Assembly: GCA_945893365.1 (NCBI GenBank)
Contig: CAMDED010000049.1
Location: forward strand, 1 to 48,079
DNA length: 48,079 bases
Source of the DNA: Candidatus Sulfopaludibacter sp. SbA3
GTDB lineage: Bacteria > Acidobacteriota > Terriglobia > Bryobacterales > Bryobacteraceae
Direction of reading: 5' to 3'
The position numbers were made by a program, and so were the translations under genes. Below are positions 18,001 through 25,664 of the stretch, piece by piece. The notes under the pieces were generated by a model that was given only the letters and a program-made list of their open reading frames with translations, did no database searches and was not told where the DNA came from. Each line of letters opens with the position of its first letter. Positions within the stretch are counted from its first letter, which is position 1.

Positions 18001-18453
18001 TGACTCTTTCCAGTCCGCGCCTGGATCCAGCCAGTCAACGTCGGCGGCCTCGCCGGCCGTTTTCAAGGTCGCATCGGTCGCGCCGTCTATCTGCGCTTTC
18101 TCTTCGGCTGCTTTCTTTTCGGCTGTTTCCCTGTGTTTGGCGACGCGCCAGCAGTTGGCGCTTAACCAGGCGCCGATGTACCCGCCGCCGGACACGGTCG
18201 AGAGGTAGTCGATCTTCTTAAGCAAGCCGGAATCCTTCAGACCTTCGAGCACGCCCAGCCCGAAAGTGGCGCTTCGAATGCCGCCACCGGAAAACGCGAG
18301 GCCGACAAGATTTTCCTCGACCGGCGCGCCCGCGGGGCGGCGCTTCCGCACTACCTCGAGTTCCTCCGGGAATGCTTCCTCCCAGGTGAAGGGTGCTATC
18401 TTGTTGACGTCTTTTTCGACCGGCTTTTTCCCGGAGTGCGCTCTCTCGCTCAT
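15097..18453 (-). CDS. Patatin-like phospholipase with a large inserted membrane domain
   Basis: An 1118-residue protein. The N-terminal part has the oxyanion-hole motif GGGIRS (residues 56-61) and the nucleophile elbow STVSGGGYIGAWL with Ser88. The catalytic Asp is in AISDGGHFENLAAYE, at Asp825. Between them, about residues 175-620, lie roughly ten to twelve hydrophobic helices (for example TVILAIALLLLAPRPLF and LAPFPAILVLHALLCAIMLL). The enzyme therefore seems to be a membrane-anchored lipase whose catalytic dyad is split by a membrane domain. A ribosome-binding site GAGGGAG precedes the ATG at 18453. The secreted protein gene upstream, 214 bases away on the same strand, may be a partner. 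Membrane-lipid hydrolysis is inferred from the family. Confidence 0.86.
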   Translation of the reverse strand: MSERAHSGKKPVEKDVNKIAPFTWEEAFPEELEVVRKRRPAGAPVEENLVGLAFSGGGIRSATFGLGVLEGLKDSGLLKKIDYLSTVSGGGYIGAWLSANCWRVAKHRETAEKKAAEEKAQIDGATDATLKTAGEAADVDWLDPGADWKESVRHLRRYSNYLSPVVGFFSADTWSMATIWLRNTILVQTTVILAIALLLLAPRPLFVFFEYWPNVRNWRWTTICLFILGVVGIAANQWRLNRRDDAKLLGSWWAGLTGAVCLAIAWRVAVHYEFEPFAPNPISRGAVWIAPLLVVAGLSLLPFAAKFLHRFRRGENPPKQNNYTQVGVQVLVVLPMMATGFLIAAILWEHSKPGFGELARLDTFGGFLLEAWRHWPFPLLVVFSSLFPLSFCSIRTWRKSWVALLAPFPAILVLHALLCAIMLLLHRWASNGDEGKWLAYVWTPSMVLYAFALTIVVLIGIVGRDSSEGGREWWGRFGAWLGIYGFAWMSINLAAFYGPKWSAILLNENTWNVTIGGGWVGSILAGLFAGKSGSTSGTPGKGTGAKVMELVSAVAPFVFIAGLLLGVSTLLHLIVAINSDLAWSGVAQLRTEHWKLLSGATPRAIWTVFAACFLSFLLLAWRVDINEFGLNAFYRSRLVRCYLGAARFRTGERNPENFTGFDDCDDLPLATLAEPCRTPAGPLHLVNCALNLGGSSDLALHTRHSATFTLTPLRCGSGYLSRDQAGNTQEIGYAPTATFGGPDGQPTLGQAISVSGAAASPNMGYHTSPVVAFMLTLFNVRLGWWFPNPRMAGTGRPSPKFSLHYLIMELFGGADDKSKYLAISDGGHFENLAAYELIRRKCRVIIISDGECDPNLQFEGLGTLIRMCKVDFGAEITIDVGSIRAGESPWSHNRCAVGSIKYAGVSPPGTLIYLKASMTGHEDTSVLQYKATHAAFPHETTGDQFYGEDQFESYRSLGRDIVTRTFEPVRKDEQDFVRLAQKLEKVWSPTLSNAAHFTQHTTRLMDLWYRLGGNPDFGSLDREFTGDWPDETQEGFRSAFYLCSEMIQLMENVYLDLGLEETWDHPDNAGWCAIFKNWASSQAVRKTWALTDKTYGLRFRYFCEDRLGMPISDARRPA

Positions 18454-18667
18454 GATTTGCTCCCTCTCGAACTAATTAGTGGACTGCAAGCGACCCGGCC
18501 GCGGGCGTACCCGCCGTGTCCATCCGCCTTGCCGCGCGTCCGGTTTGTTCGTCCTCGCGGAATTCGCGCCAAACGTCTCTCCACACCGCATCTGAAAGTG
18601 CGTGGCCGCGTTCCCGGTTGCTCAGTTCGCTCAGTAGAGCGTCGAAAAAACAGCCTCGGCATATTGG

Positions 18668-20611
18668 TTAGTCGACGTTCCTGGTATCGGCCTCAACGCC
18701 GCCAACCAGCACGCGCACTTTGAATTTCCCGTCCGCGGGCGTCTTCGGGAAGTCGAAAGAAACTTCCTTCGCGGAAACGATCGTGAGACGGTCCACGGAT
18801 TGGAAGGCCAAGCCCGCGGCCTGTTCGGCGATTTCGAACACGAGCGGCTTGCCGCAGGAAGCGAGATCGATGAATTGATCGCCCGTCAGGACTACGCGGG
18901 CGCCATTTTTTTGGGCGGTAGCGATCTTCGGCGCGGGCGGCTGAGCGAAGGCCGCGGCGCCGAGTGCGGGCATCGTGCCGACGGTCACCCGCGGCGTCCA
19001 ACAGGCGGGTTTGAGGGAGAGCACTGCCAGGTCGATCTTGAGTTCGGTGGGCTTGCGCTCCACATTTTTCACGAGGACTGGGTCGACGCCCGCGACGGAG
19101 CCGGGTTCGAGCGTGACCGCGAGGGGGTTGGCCTCGGTGCTATGGAAGCGCCTGCCGGTGACGGTGAGGGCGCCGCCGGAACGCGTGACCTTGTCGATAG
19201 CAGGCGCGGTCAGGATGAAATCCTTGACCGCAAAGTCGAACTTGGCGCCTTCCACCGGCTTCTGGTTCCGGTCCTTCTTGTCGACGCGGAAAGTGAGTTT
19301 GGAGCCGGCCGCGATGGCGTTGCCAAGAGTGATCTGGAAACGCAGCGACTCATCGTGCGAGCCATCCGGGATGACTACCGGATTGGTAATTCCAAGCTTG
19401 TCGGCCTCGACGATCATTACCTTGCCGCCGGCCAGATAGCGGCCGTGAATGGAGCCCTTCTTCTGCCCCGTTTCCGCCCACAGCATGGCGCCATCGGCTT
19501 CGTCGAAATCGACTCTTTCGATGGTGGCGGGGACGGTATCGACGTCCACGGTCATGACTCCGCCGACGATGACGCGGATGCGGTTCAGGCTTAGGTCGTC
19601 CAGCAGGCGCAGGGTATCGCTTGAAGCGGCGCCGGCTCTGAGCTCGGCGAGTAACTTCGTCCGCAACTTCTCATTGGTTGTGCCGAGCTCCTTGATCGCC
19701 CCTTCGAGCAACTTGGCAGTCACCGGATCGAAGACGGCGGCGTGGGGTACGAAGAATATGGCGGGCGACTTCTGAAAAAGCTTCTTGATGCCGGGGGTGA
19801 GGAAGCGGTCGATAGGGAAGAAGGCCACCATGATGTCCGCACTGTCCCTGGGAACCACCCTGTTGACGCGGTAGCCGAGATCGTTGATGCGGTTCGCCTG
19901 GTCGATGGCGGAGTCCGGAAGAAGAGCCCGCAGGGCAGGCAGGAAGTTGCCATTGTAGGCGGCCACTCCCCTGGCGATGCTGCCTGCGATCGCGCGTTCC
20001 TTGAAGATGAAGATATACGCCGCTGCGAGGCTGCCGAGCGTCTCCAGACTGCGAACGGTCAGGTTGCGGGCCGACCATTGCTGGGAGTCGATCAACTGGC
20101 CGCGCGGGATCCGATACTCCGTGGCGGCAATCTGGCTGCCCCTGCTGGCGGCTTGCCAGGCTTCCAGAAGATTGACGCACTCCGGCAGTGTCTCGGGGGG
20201 CGTGGACCCCTCCTTGTCGGGCTTTCCTCGGGGCGCGAACGTGGCGCACTCGGGAGTCTCCGCCTTACGGTTGGACGCCCCGCTCAGCAGCCACGGGCTA
20301 TAGTCGATGAAAACGCTATGCACCACCAGGGCGGCATCGCGGCTGCGATTGGAGACGATCAACTCCACGGCCGCGTAGCGATCGGATACCGCCTTGCCGA
20401 AGACTCCGCGGGTGACATTCGGGGGCAGCAGGACCGCTTCGACAGAGACGTTGCCATTGACCGTAACATTGGTGCTGAGCTTGAATCCCTTCTCAGCCGC
20501 ATCCTGCATCGCCTTGTCATTGATCGGATCTTTCTTCTCGGGGATCTGAGCGCCGGCGCCGGGAGGGAAGAAAATCGATGCGAGTGCAATGGATCGCACG
20601 TGCCGATACAC
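18668..20611 (-). CDS. Secreted protein of unknown function with Ig-like C-terminal domains
   Basis: A 647-residue protein. The GTG at 20611 is the likely start: AAAAGGAGAG lies just upstream and a strong promoter precedes it, whereas the frame extending to 20752 lacks both. A signal peptide is visible (RHVRSIALASIFFPPGAGA). The middle contains a long region with no family I recognise (YAAVELIVSNRSRDAALVVH, SARNLTVRSLETLGSLAAAY). The last 250 residues have repeated short beta modules of the IPT/TIG or Ig-like kind (APAIDKVTRSGGALTVTGRRF, APKIATAQKNGARVVLTGDQF). It is probably periplasmic or surface-attached. It lies upstream of the patatin-like gene on the same strand. Confidence 0.7.
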   Translation of the reverse strand: MYRHVRSIALASIFFPPGAGAQIPEKKDPINDKAMQDAAEKGFKLSTNVTVNGNVSVEAVLLPPNVTRGVFGKAVSDRYAAVELIVSNRSRDAALVVHSVFIDYSPWLLSGASNRKAETPECATFAPRGKPDKEGSTPPETLPECVNLLEAWQAASRGSQIAATEYRIPRGQLIDSQQWSARNLTVRSLETLGSLAAAYIFIFKERAIAGSIARGVAAYNGNFLPALRALLPDSAIDQANRINDLGYRVNRVVPRDSADIMVAFFPIDRFLTPGIKKLFQKSPAIFFVPHAAVFDPVTAKLLEGAIKELGTTNEKLRTKLLAELRAGAASSDTLRLLDDLSLNRIRVIVGGVMTVDVDTVPATIERVDFDEADGAMLWAETGQKKGSIHGRYLAGGKVMIVEADKLGITNPVVIPDGSHDESLRFQITLGNAIAAGSKLTFRVDKKDRNQKPVEGAKFDFAVKDFILTAPAIDKVTRSGGALTVTGRRFHSTEANPLAVTLEPGSVAGVDPVLVKNVERKPTELKIDLAVLSLKPACWTPRVTVGTMPALGAAAFAQPPAPKIATAQKNGARVVLTGDQFIDLASCGKPLVFEIAEQAAGLAFQSVDRLTIVSAKEVSFDFPKTPADGKFKVRVLVGGVEADTRNVD

Positions 20612-20641
20612 GGGATCTCTCCTTTTGCTATAGCAGGAGTC

Positions 20642-20671
20642 AGTGTAATCGCAGGGTGTATCCCATGTCAA
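20642..20671 (-). promoter_or_regulatory. Sigma70-type promoter for the secreted-protein gene
   Basis: On the minus strand TTGACA (20671-20666) and TACACT (20647-20642) are 18 bases apart. The predicted start of transcription near 20635 gives a leader of about 25 bases containing AAAAGGAGAG (20617-20626) before the GTG at 20611. All three elements agree with one another. Confidence 0.6.
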
Positions 20672-21036
20672 TGAACGGTCAATACTAGTAATACCAGGCA
20701 ATAATCGTTGGAAATCGTTGGACCAAACCGACGATCCACTCATGATTCCCAATTCCGTCTCATCTCACTCTCAAAGTAGCCGGCAGAACCGTGACCGAGA
20801 CCTTTCCAACGGGGCGCGCTTCGCGAGGCGCAACCTCATGTCTCCGAGTTCCGTCGTCTCTGGAGGCTCGGCGAGGATTTGGCCGGCTTCAACGAAAAAT
20901 CAGTCGGCTTTGTCTTGTCGAACAGCAGCGGGGGCACCCGAGCTTGCCCACGAATTCTTTTGGCAAGTCTAGGTTAAGTTAAGTTTTCCCTGCGGGACTG
21001 CGCCTGCTTCCAAAGCCGCCACCGCACGCCGGAGAA
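20672..21036. other. Intergenic region without a recognised gene
   Basis: From the promoter above to the FmdB stop I see no coding signal. Short open frames (for example 20718-20972) give Ser/Arg-rich translations with no recognisable motif. Confidence 0.5.
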
Positions 21037-21264
21037 CTAATTCATTCCGCACATACCGGGATTTCCGCATCGGCCGGCCGGGCACGCGGCCGGTGCTTCA
21101 GCGCGGACCGGGGCCCCGTTCGCGCGCGCGGAGAACGTCGAGTACTGCTGGCTCGAATGGTCCCCGCCACACGACGGACAACCGGGCGCGTCGTCGTCGG
21201 CACGGCGCATCAACTTCTCAAACTTCGTTCCGCAGTCTTCACAGCGATACTCAAAAATCGGCAT
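21037..21264 (-). CDS. FmdB-family zinc-ribbon protein
   Basis: A 75-residue protein beginning MPIFEYRCEDCGTKFEKL, with a second Cys pair in GCPSCGGDHSSQQYS. The two Cys-x2-Cys pairs are the zinc ribbon of the FmdB regulatory-protein family (putative regulators, first seen in formamidase operons). The C-terminus ends in a Cys- and Gly-rich tail (CPAGRCGNPGMCGMN), a common feature of this family. It stands between two degraded regions and is intact. Confidence 0.88.
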   Translation of the reverse strand: MPIFEYRCEDCGTKFEKLMRRADDDAPGCPSCGGDHSSQQYSTFSARANGAPVRAEAPAACPAGRCGNPGMCGMN

Positions 21265-21285
21265 AGTTCATTCCACCATCCAATT

Positions 21286-21716
21286 TCATATTTTATCAAC
21301 AATCCACGAGGCCCGCCGCTTTACCGGAATTGAAAACGCGAGCGTTCCGCCTCCGGCCCGTTCGGCATACTCGGAAAGCGCCGTCACGTGCGAAAGCGCG
21401 CCCGTTTTCGCGCGGATGCGGCCTGCCGCCACGGCGCCGTTCATCCGTGTTTCGAGCGTACCGTCCTCTCCGACTGGCAACGGACTGATCCGGCTTTCGC
21501 GCTGACGCGATAGCCCTGAGCCGTCGTGCCGCACATAATCATCCGCATCCACGCCCGCCTCGCCGAGGAAACTCTTCAGTTCCTTCAGCCCGCCTCACGG
21601 CTGCCGATATTGCGGCGCATCTTGCCAACCTCGCGCAGTAGCATTTCAGCGTGGAGATTCCGACTCACTTTGTCTATCTCTCGAAGGCTCTGGAGCAGCG
21701 GCGCGGATGTCACAAT
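21286..21716 (-). pseudogene. C-terminal remnant of a D-Ala-D-Ala carboxypeptidase (S13/PBP4 family)
   Basis: Reading leftward, 21716-21600 encodes APLLQSLREIDKVSRNLHAE followed by a Met-Leu-Leu-rich helix, the typical middle part of S13 peptidases, ending Gly-Ser-Arg-Glu-Ala-Gly-stop. A shift of one base at about 21595 continues as LKELKSFLGEAGVDADDY and then DGSGLSR and RIRAKTGALSHVTALS, the Lys-Thr-Gly box of penicillin-binding proteins. So a one-base deletion split the frame. The N-terminal half with the Ser-x-x-Lys box is absent here; a matching N-terminal half is at 45375. Upstream of 21716 the sequence turns into an IS66 relic. The gene cannot make an active enzyme. Confidence 0.85.
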
Positions 21717-21851
21717 TCACCCCGGCTATACCGGTTTTGGCAGCAGGGATGGCGCAGGCGCCCGGCCATGCGCAGCGCCCGCTCAGCCGCGTTGTTGGTC
21801 GGCTCAACTCCTTCTCGATAAATGAACGTAAAGAGGTGTTCGAAGCATAGT
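21710..21851 (-). mobile_element. Relic of an IS66-family transposase
   Basis: Translation of the minus strand gives CFEHLFTFIYREGVEPTNN and then AAERALR, the conserved C-terminal box of IS66 transposases (Gly-Val-Glu-Pro-Thr-Asn-Asn-x-Ala-Glu-Arg-Ala-Leu-Arg). The frame is closed by stops at both ends (TGA at 21710 and before 21851), so under 50 codons remain. The relic abuts the broken carboxypeptidase, suggesting that insertion and later deletion removed that gene's 5' half. Confidence 0.75.
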
Positions 21852-22235
21852 CATGTCTGTGGCGTCTCCGTTCGGGGCCTGACTCCCGTTGCGTGCAGGT
21901 CGCTCACCGCCGTCGCCCATTCACCAACCTTCAACTATATTTCCCGTTGAATCCAGGCCGTTTACCCACGCAAACACCGAATCCCACCCGCACCGCCCGC
22001 TACCATACGGTCAAGGAAGTCCATGAACATCGCAGCCGAGCGCATCAACGGTGCCAACCCGCCAAACCCCCGCCTCTCCACAATCCGCCTCTCCACAATC
22101 CGCCTGTCAACCCGTCAAACCCCGCCCCAAACCCGCCCTTTCCGCACCACCCCGCAACCCGAAACAAAAAAGTTTACTCTCTGCGTCACCCTCGTTCAAC
22201 CTACTGAAACACAACCACTTGCAACCCCGCTTTCC
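21852..22235. other. C-rich intergenic region with a 15-base tandem repeat
   Basis: No gene is recognised in this 384-base stretch. A rightward frame runs through it from 22023 into the region antisense to the next gene, but its translation is Pro/Thr-rich (LSTIRLSTIRLST) and is an artefact of the repeat. Base use is strongly skewed to C and A on the plus strand. Confidence 0.5.
22070..22099. repeat. Tandem repeat of a 15-base unit
   Basis: CCGCCTCTCCACAAT occurs twice without mismatch (22070-22084 and 22085-22099), followed by a partial third copy CCGCCTGTCAA. Confidence 0.85.
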
Positions 22236-23741
22236 CTAATCGTCGGCCCGCACCCACCCGTAGGCGGCGTTATTCCGCTGTCCTCCCTGATCGACGTACG
22301 CTGTCTTCATCCGCGAGAAAACATCCGCCGGAAAGGCCTTGCGCTGCTTGCCAAGGTCCACCCCATAGAGCTTCGCCGCGTTGAGCCCGAAAATCTTCGT
22401 CTTATCCTCTTTCGTGATCTTCTTATACCCGAACTTCTCGCACATCTCATCGCTGATCTGGAAGCGCTTGAAGGCCTCGATCGCCCATTGCGGCGACCCC
22501 CACCACAGGCAATCCGTCCCCCAGATCACGTGGTCCGCGCCGTAGTACTTGATATTCTTGCCCATCCCGTGCATGCACATCACCGGATTCGCGAGCACCA
22601 GCGGCGCGAAGAAGCTGCCGATCTCCGGATACACGTTGCTCATCCCCGGATTGCGCTTCTTGATATCCATCAGAACCTTGTGCCATTCGAAATCGCCGGT
22701 CGTGGGGTCGAAATTTTTCGGGTCCTTGAACTCCGGTTCGCCGATGCCATGCTTCAGCGCCGAGTGGTAAACGATGAAGCTGAAATCGGGGTTGTTCAGC
22801 GCCGCCTTCTCCACATCCTTCGGATTCGCCAGGTGCCCAAGCGTGCGCGACTGGTACGAGTATCCCTTGTGCACGCTGATCAGCTTCATCCCTCGCTTCC
22901 GGGACTCCTCGTAGAACCACGCCGCGTTGTCGTCATCAAGCTGGAAGCCGCCGCCCGATTGCCCCGGATCCGTGTGGCAATACCATTTCCAGGAATTGAC
23001 GCCGTACGTATTCAATTCGCGGTCCATTTGTTCGAGCAAGGCCGGCTTATCCATCGAGTTCGCGGCCTTGTTCCAATAGTGATTCGGGGCGAGGTTCCCC
23101 TGGCAAAGCGCGCGCATGGAACCGGAAAGTTCGTTGAGCTGCTTCTTGCTCTGGGACATCAGCCAGCTTGGAAGCACGCCGCCCTTTCGATCGCGTCCTT
23201 CGAGCGTCTTCCCCGCGGCGTCCTTCTGCTGCTCGCGGCCGGGCACGCCGGAGATCACGATCATGTCCGTTTCGCTGTCGAAGAACATCTCCTTGACGAA
23301 GTTCTTGAAACCGTAGGATTCCACATCGTCCTTGAGGTTGAATCCCATGTTTTTCACGAACTCATTCTCGCGGAACTTGAGCGCGAAGCCGTTCGTAAAA
23401 TGCGTCTGGACGTCCATCACGAAGTACTCGCCCTTAGGCCATTTCTCGGCCGAAGCGGCGGCTTCCGTAGTCTCGGCTTCCTCCACGTCGAAGTTCGCGC
23501 CGAACACCTTGTTCGAAGCCAGGAAACAGGTCGCGAGACCCATGGGACTGGCCATGAAAGCCCGGCGGTCCATGCCCAGGCGCTTCGAGTTGCGCACGGA
23601 GATCTCGCCGATCAGGCATTCGACGTGCTTCTGCTCCTTGCTCTGCTTGCGCGGAATGAACTCCTCGTTCGAGACCAGTTGGGTGGGCATCGGAGAATCC
23701 ACGCCCTTTTGGATATCGCGCTGCGCCTTCCTGATCCACAT
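22236..23741 (-). CDS. Exported amidohydrolase-family protein
   Basis: A 501-residue protein. After about 50 residues comes a Tat-like leader ([20 protein letters not shown]). The mature part is a TIM-barrel hydrolase: [13 protein letters not shown] at the N-terminal metal site, [13 protein letters not shown] and [13 protein letters not shown] in the barrel, and [20 protein letters not shown] with the catalytic Asp near the C-terminus. The overall plan matches the amidohydrolase-2 family. The long N-terminal extension before the leader is unusual for export, so the true start could be an internal Met close to the Arg-Arg motif. It faces the isomerase-like gene across a 99-base divergent gap. 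The substrate is unknown. Confidence 0.82.
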   Translation of the reverse strand: MWIRKAQRDIQKGVDSPMPTQLVSNEEFIPRKQSKEQKHVECLIGEISVRNSKRLGMDRRAFMASPMGLATCFLASNKVFGANFDVEEAETTEAAASAEKWPKGEYFVMDVQTHFTNGFALKFRENEFVKNMGFNLKDDVESYGFKNFVKEMFFDSETDMIVISGVPGREQQKDAAGKTLEGRDRKGGVLPSWLMSQSKKQLNELSGSMRALCQGNLAPNHYWNKAANSMDKPALLEQMDRELNTYGVNSWKWYCHTDPGQSGGGFQLDDDNAAWFYEESRKRGMKLISVHKGYSYQSRTLGHLANPKDVEKAALNNPDFSFIVYHSALKHGIGEPEFKDPKNFDPTTGDFEWHKVLMDIKKRNPGMSNVYPEIGSFFAPLVLANPVMCMHGMGKNIKYYGADHVIWGTDCLWWGSPQWAIEAFKRFQISDEMCEKFGYKKITKEDKTKIFGLNAAKLYGVDLGKQRKAFPADVFSRMKTAYVDQGGQRNNAAYGWVRADD

Positions 23742-23765
23742 GGTAATGCCGTCCTCCAGTCGATC

Positions 23766-23796
23766 ATTCTACTGGTTTCCATGCCCGCCTGGACAA
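23766..23796 (-). promoter_or_regulatory. Candidate promoter for the amidohydrolase
   Basis: On the minus strand TTGTCC (23796-23791) and TAGAAT (23771-23766) are 19 bases apart. A GGAGG ribosome-binding site lies between this and the ATG at 23741. The -35 match is moderate. Confidence 0.4.
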
Positions 23797-23840
23797 AGGC
23801 AAGTTGGACGAAGCCGCGCGCGCGGTGGCAGAATAATTGG

Positions 23841-25457
23841 ATGGTCGAACCCGTTTACCTTGTCGCTAACGGCGACCTCCGCCTCGCCGCGAACCGCAAG
23901 TGCTGGCCCGCCCAGGAAAAGGCGGAGCAGGCGGTCGTCGCCGCCATCGTCCGCAACGGCCGCGAAGTGCGGCGCGCCCACGCCTACGACGCGGTCAAGG
24001 AACACGGCTTCATCGACAGCCAGAAGCGCGGTATGGAGGTTTTCCATGACATCCCATCCAACGCGCCCCTCGTCGTGGTGGAGGCCGTCTGGCAGTATAG
24101 CCACCATCTGCTCCATGGTCTGTACACGCATCGCGGCCCCATACTGACGGTCGCCAACTGGAGCGGCGAGTGGCCCGGACTCGTCGGACTGCTCAACCTG
24201 AACGGATCGATGACCAAAGCCGGAATCGCCTACAGCTCGCTCTGGAGCGCCGATTTCGACGATGCCTTTTTCCTCGGCGGCCTCGAACGGTGGCTTTCAG
24301 GCGAGCGTCTGGTGCATGACACCGGCCACGTCCGTCCGCTTTCTTCCCTCAAATTGCCGGACCAGGCTTGGGAGGCCGGCGGAAAGCTGGCGGTCGAGTT
24401 GCGCCGGAATAAGGCGATCATGGGCGTTTTTGACGAAGGCTGCATGGGAATGTACAACGCCATCATCCCCGATGAGCTGCTTCATCCAACAGGCGTTTTC
24501 AAGGAGCGCCTGAGCCAGTCCGCGCTCTACGCCGAAATGCGGCAGGTTTCCGGCGCCGAGGCCCAGGAGGTCCGCGATTGGCTCGACCTCAAGGGGCTCC
24601 GCTTCGATTTCGGCACGGATCCCGACACTTGCCTGGTTCCGCAACAAGTCCTCGACCAATGCCGAATGTACATCGCCGCCGTCCGGATCGCGGCCGATTT
24701 CGGCTGCGACACCATCGGCATCCAGTACCAGCAGGGGCTCAAAGACCTCGCGCCCGCCTCCGATCTTGCCGAAGGACTGCTTAATAACGTGGATCGCCCG
24801 CCCGTCGCCGATCGCGATAACGGCGCTATCCTCTATGAAGGCAAGGCGCTGCCTCACTTTAACGAAGTCGACGAGTGCGCGGGACTCGATGGGCTCGTGA
24901 CCAACCGTATCTGGACCCTCCTCGGGCTCGACCCTGAGAACACGCTCCACGATATCCGCTACGGGGAACCGTATCCGGTTGACGGAAAAGAGGAATTCGT
25001 TTGGGTATTTGAGATTTCGGGAGCTGCGCCGCCCCAGCACTTCATCGGCGGCTATCAAGGCGCGGTAAGCGAGCGGCAACCGCCCATGTACTTCCGTCTC
25101 GGCGGCGGCACTCTCAAGGGTGTAAGCAAACCGGGAACGGTCGTCTGGAGCCGCATTTTTGTCGATGATGGGACGCTTAAGGCCGATCTTGGTTTCGCCA
25201 ACGTCGTGAGCCTGCCGGCGGAAGAGACCGAGCGCCGCTGGCGGATCACGACGCCGCAGTGGCCCATCATGCACGCCGTCACCCCTGGAATAAGCCGGGA
25301 CCAGATGATGGCCAGGCACAAGTCCAACCATATTCAGGTGGCCTATGCGCCGGACGGCGAATCCGCGCTATTGGCTTTGGCTACGAAGGCCGCCATGTTT
25401 TCCGAGATGGGGCTTGAGGTATTCGTCTGTGGTACGATCGACGGCCTGGAGCCTTAG
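23841..25457 (+). CDS. L-fucose/L-arabinose-isomerase-like protein
   Basis: A 538-residue protein beginning VEPVYLVANGDLRLAANRKC. Family-like features include HGLYTHRGPILTVANWSGEW and GLVGLLNLNGSMTKAG, GVFDEGCMGMYNAIIPDELL with likely metal-binding Glu and Asp, and DFGCDTIGIQYQQGLKDL. These match the fucose-isomerase-like superfamily, whose members convert aldoses to ketoses with Mn2+. It lacks a signal peptide, so it is cytoplasmic. The ATG at 23841 is the true start; the frame open upstream to 22023 is antisense to the amidohydrolase and not real. Two amidohydrolases on either side suggest a sugar- or sugar-acid-using pathway. The substrate is not determined. Confidence 0.8.
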   Translation: MVEPVYLVANGDLRLAANRKCWPAQEKAEQAVVAAIVRNGREVRRAHAYDAVKEHGFIDSQKRGMEVFHDIPSNAPLVVVEAVWQYSHHLLHGLYTHRGPILTVANWSGEWPGLVGLLNLNGSMTKAGIAYSSLWSADFDDAFFLGGLERWLSGERLVHDTGHVRPLSSLKLPDQAWEAGGKLAVELRRNKAIMGVFDEGCMGMYNAIIPDELLHPTGVFKERLSQSALYAEMRQVSGAEAQEVRDWLDLKGLRFDFGTDPDTCLVPQQVLDQCRMYIAAVRIAADFGCDTIGIQYQQGLKDLAPASDLAEGLLNNVDRPPVADRDNGAILYEGKALPHFNEVDECAGLDGLVTNRIWTLLGLDPENTLHDIRYGEPYPVDGKEEFVWVFEISGAAPPQHFIGGYQGAVSERQPPMYFRLGGGTLKGVSKPGTVVWSRIFVDDGTLKADLGFANVVSLPAEETERRWRITTPQWPIMHAVTPGISRDQMMARHKSNHIQVAYAPDGESALLALATKAAMFSEMGLEVFVCGTIDGLEP

Positions 25458-25498
25458 GCCTTGGAATGAAAGAACCGTTGCAATTTGGCAGCCGGTGG

Positions 25499-25526
25499 GG
25501 CAGGCGATCGTCCTTCGTCGCCTGCC
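25499..25526 (+). terminator. Hairpin after the isomerase-like gene
   Basis: GGCAGGCGA (from 25499) pairs with TCGCCTGCC (ending 25526), a nine-base stem with a ten-base loop, 41 bases after the stop. No T-run follows, so it may act as an RNA-stabilising hairpin or as part of a Rho-type terminator. Confidence 0.45.
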
Positions 25527-25541
25527 TTCCGCCGCACCGGT

Positions 25542-25569
25542 AGCAGGCCGCAAGCGACGATGGCCTGCT
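25542..25569. repeat. Second inverted repeat in the same gap
   Basis: AGCAGGCC (25542-25549) and GGCCTGCT (25562-25569) are perfect inverted copies around a 12-base loop, 15 bases after the first hairpin. Confidence 0.5.
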
Positions 25570-25620
25570 CCACGGCCGGCACAGATCCAACGGCAAATTT
25601 GGAGCGGTTATTTCCCGATG

Positions 25621-25658
25621 TGCACTTAGTTCAAAGGGGTGCACTTAGTTCGAAGGGG
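25621..25658. repeat. Tandem 19-base direct repeat before an amidohydrolase start
   Basis: TGCACTTAGTTCAAAGGGG (25621-25639) is followed immediately by a second copy with one change, A to G (25640-25658). The second copy ends 6 bases before the ATG at 25665, so its AAGGGG can serve as the ribosome-binding site. It could have arisen by slippage or be an operator. Confidence 0.8.
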
Positions 25659-25664
25659 CGCATT

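Noticed and set aside
22070-22110. CRISPR array
   Set aside because: Only two full copies of a 15-base unit without spacers; it is a simple tandem repeat.
22023-23840. Rightward frame upstream of the isomerase-like gene, which would make an 1144-residue protein
   Set aside because: It is antisense to the amidohydrolase, begins in a simple tandem repeat, and the isomerase homology starts only at the ATG at 23841.
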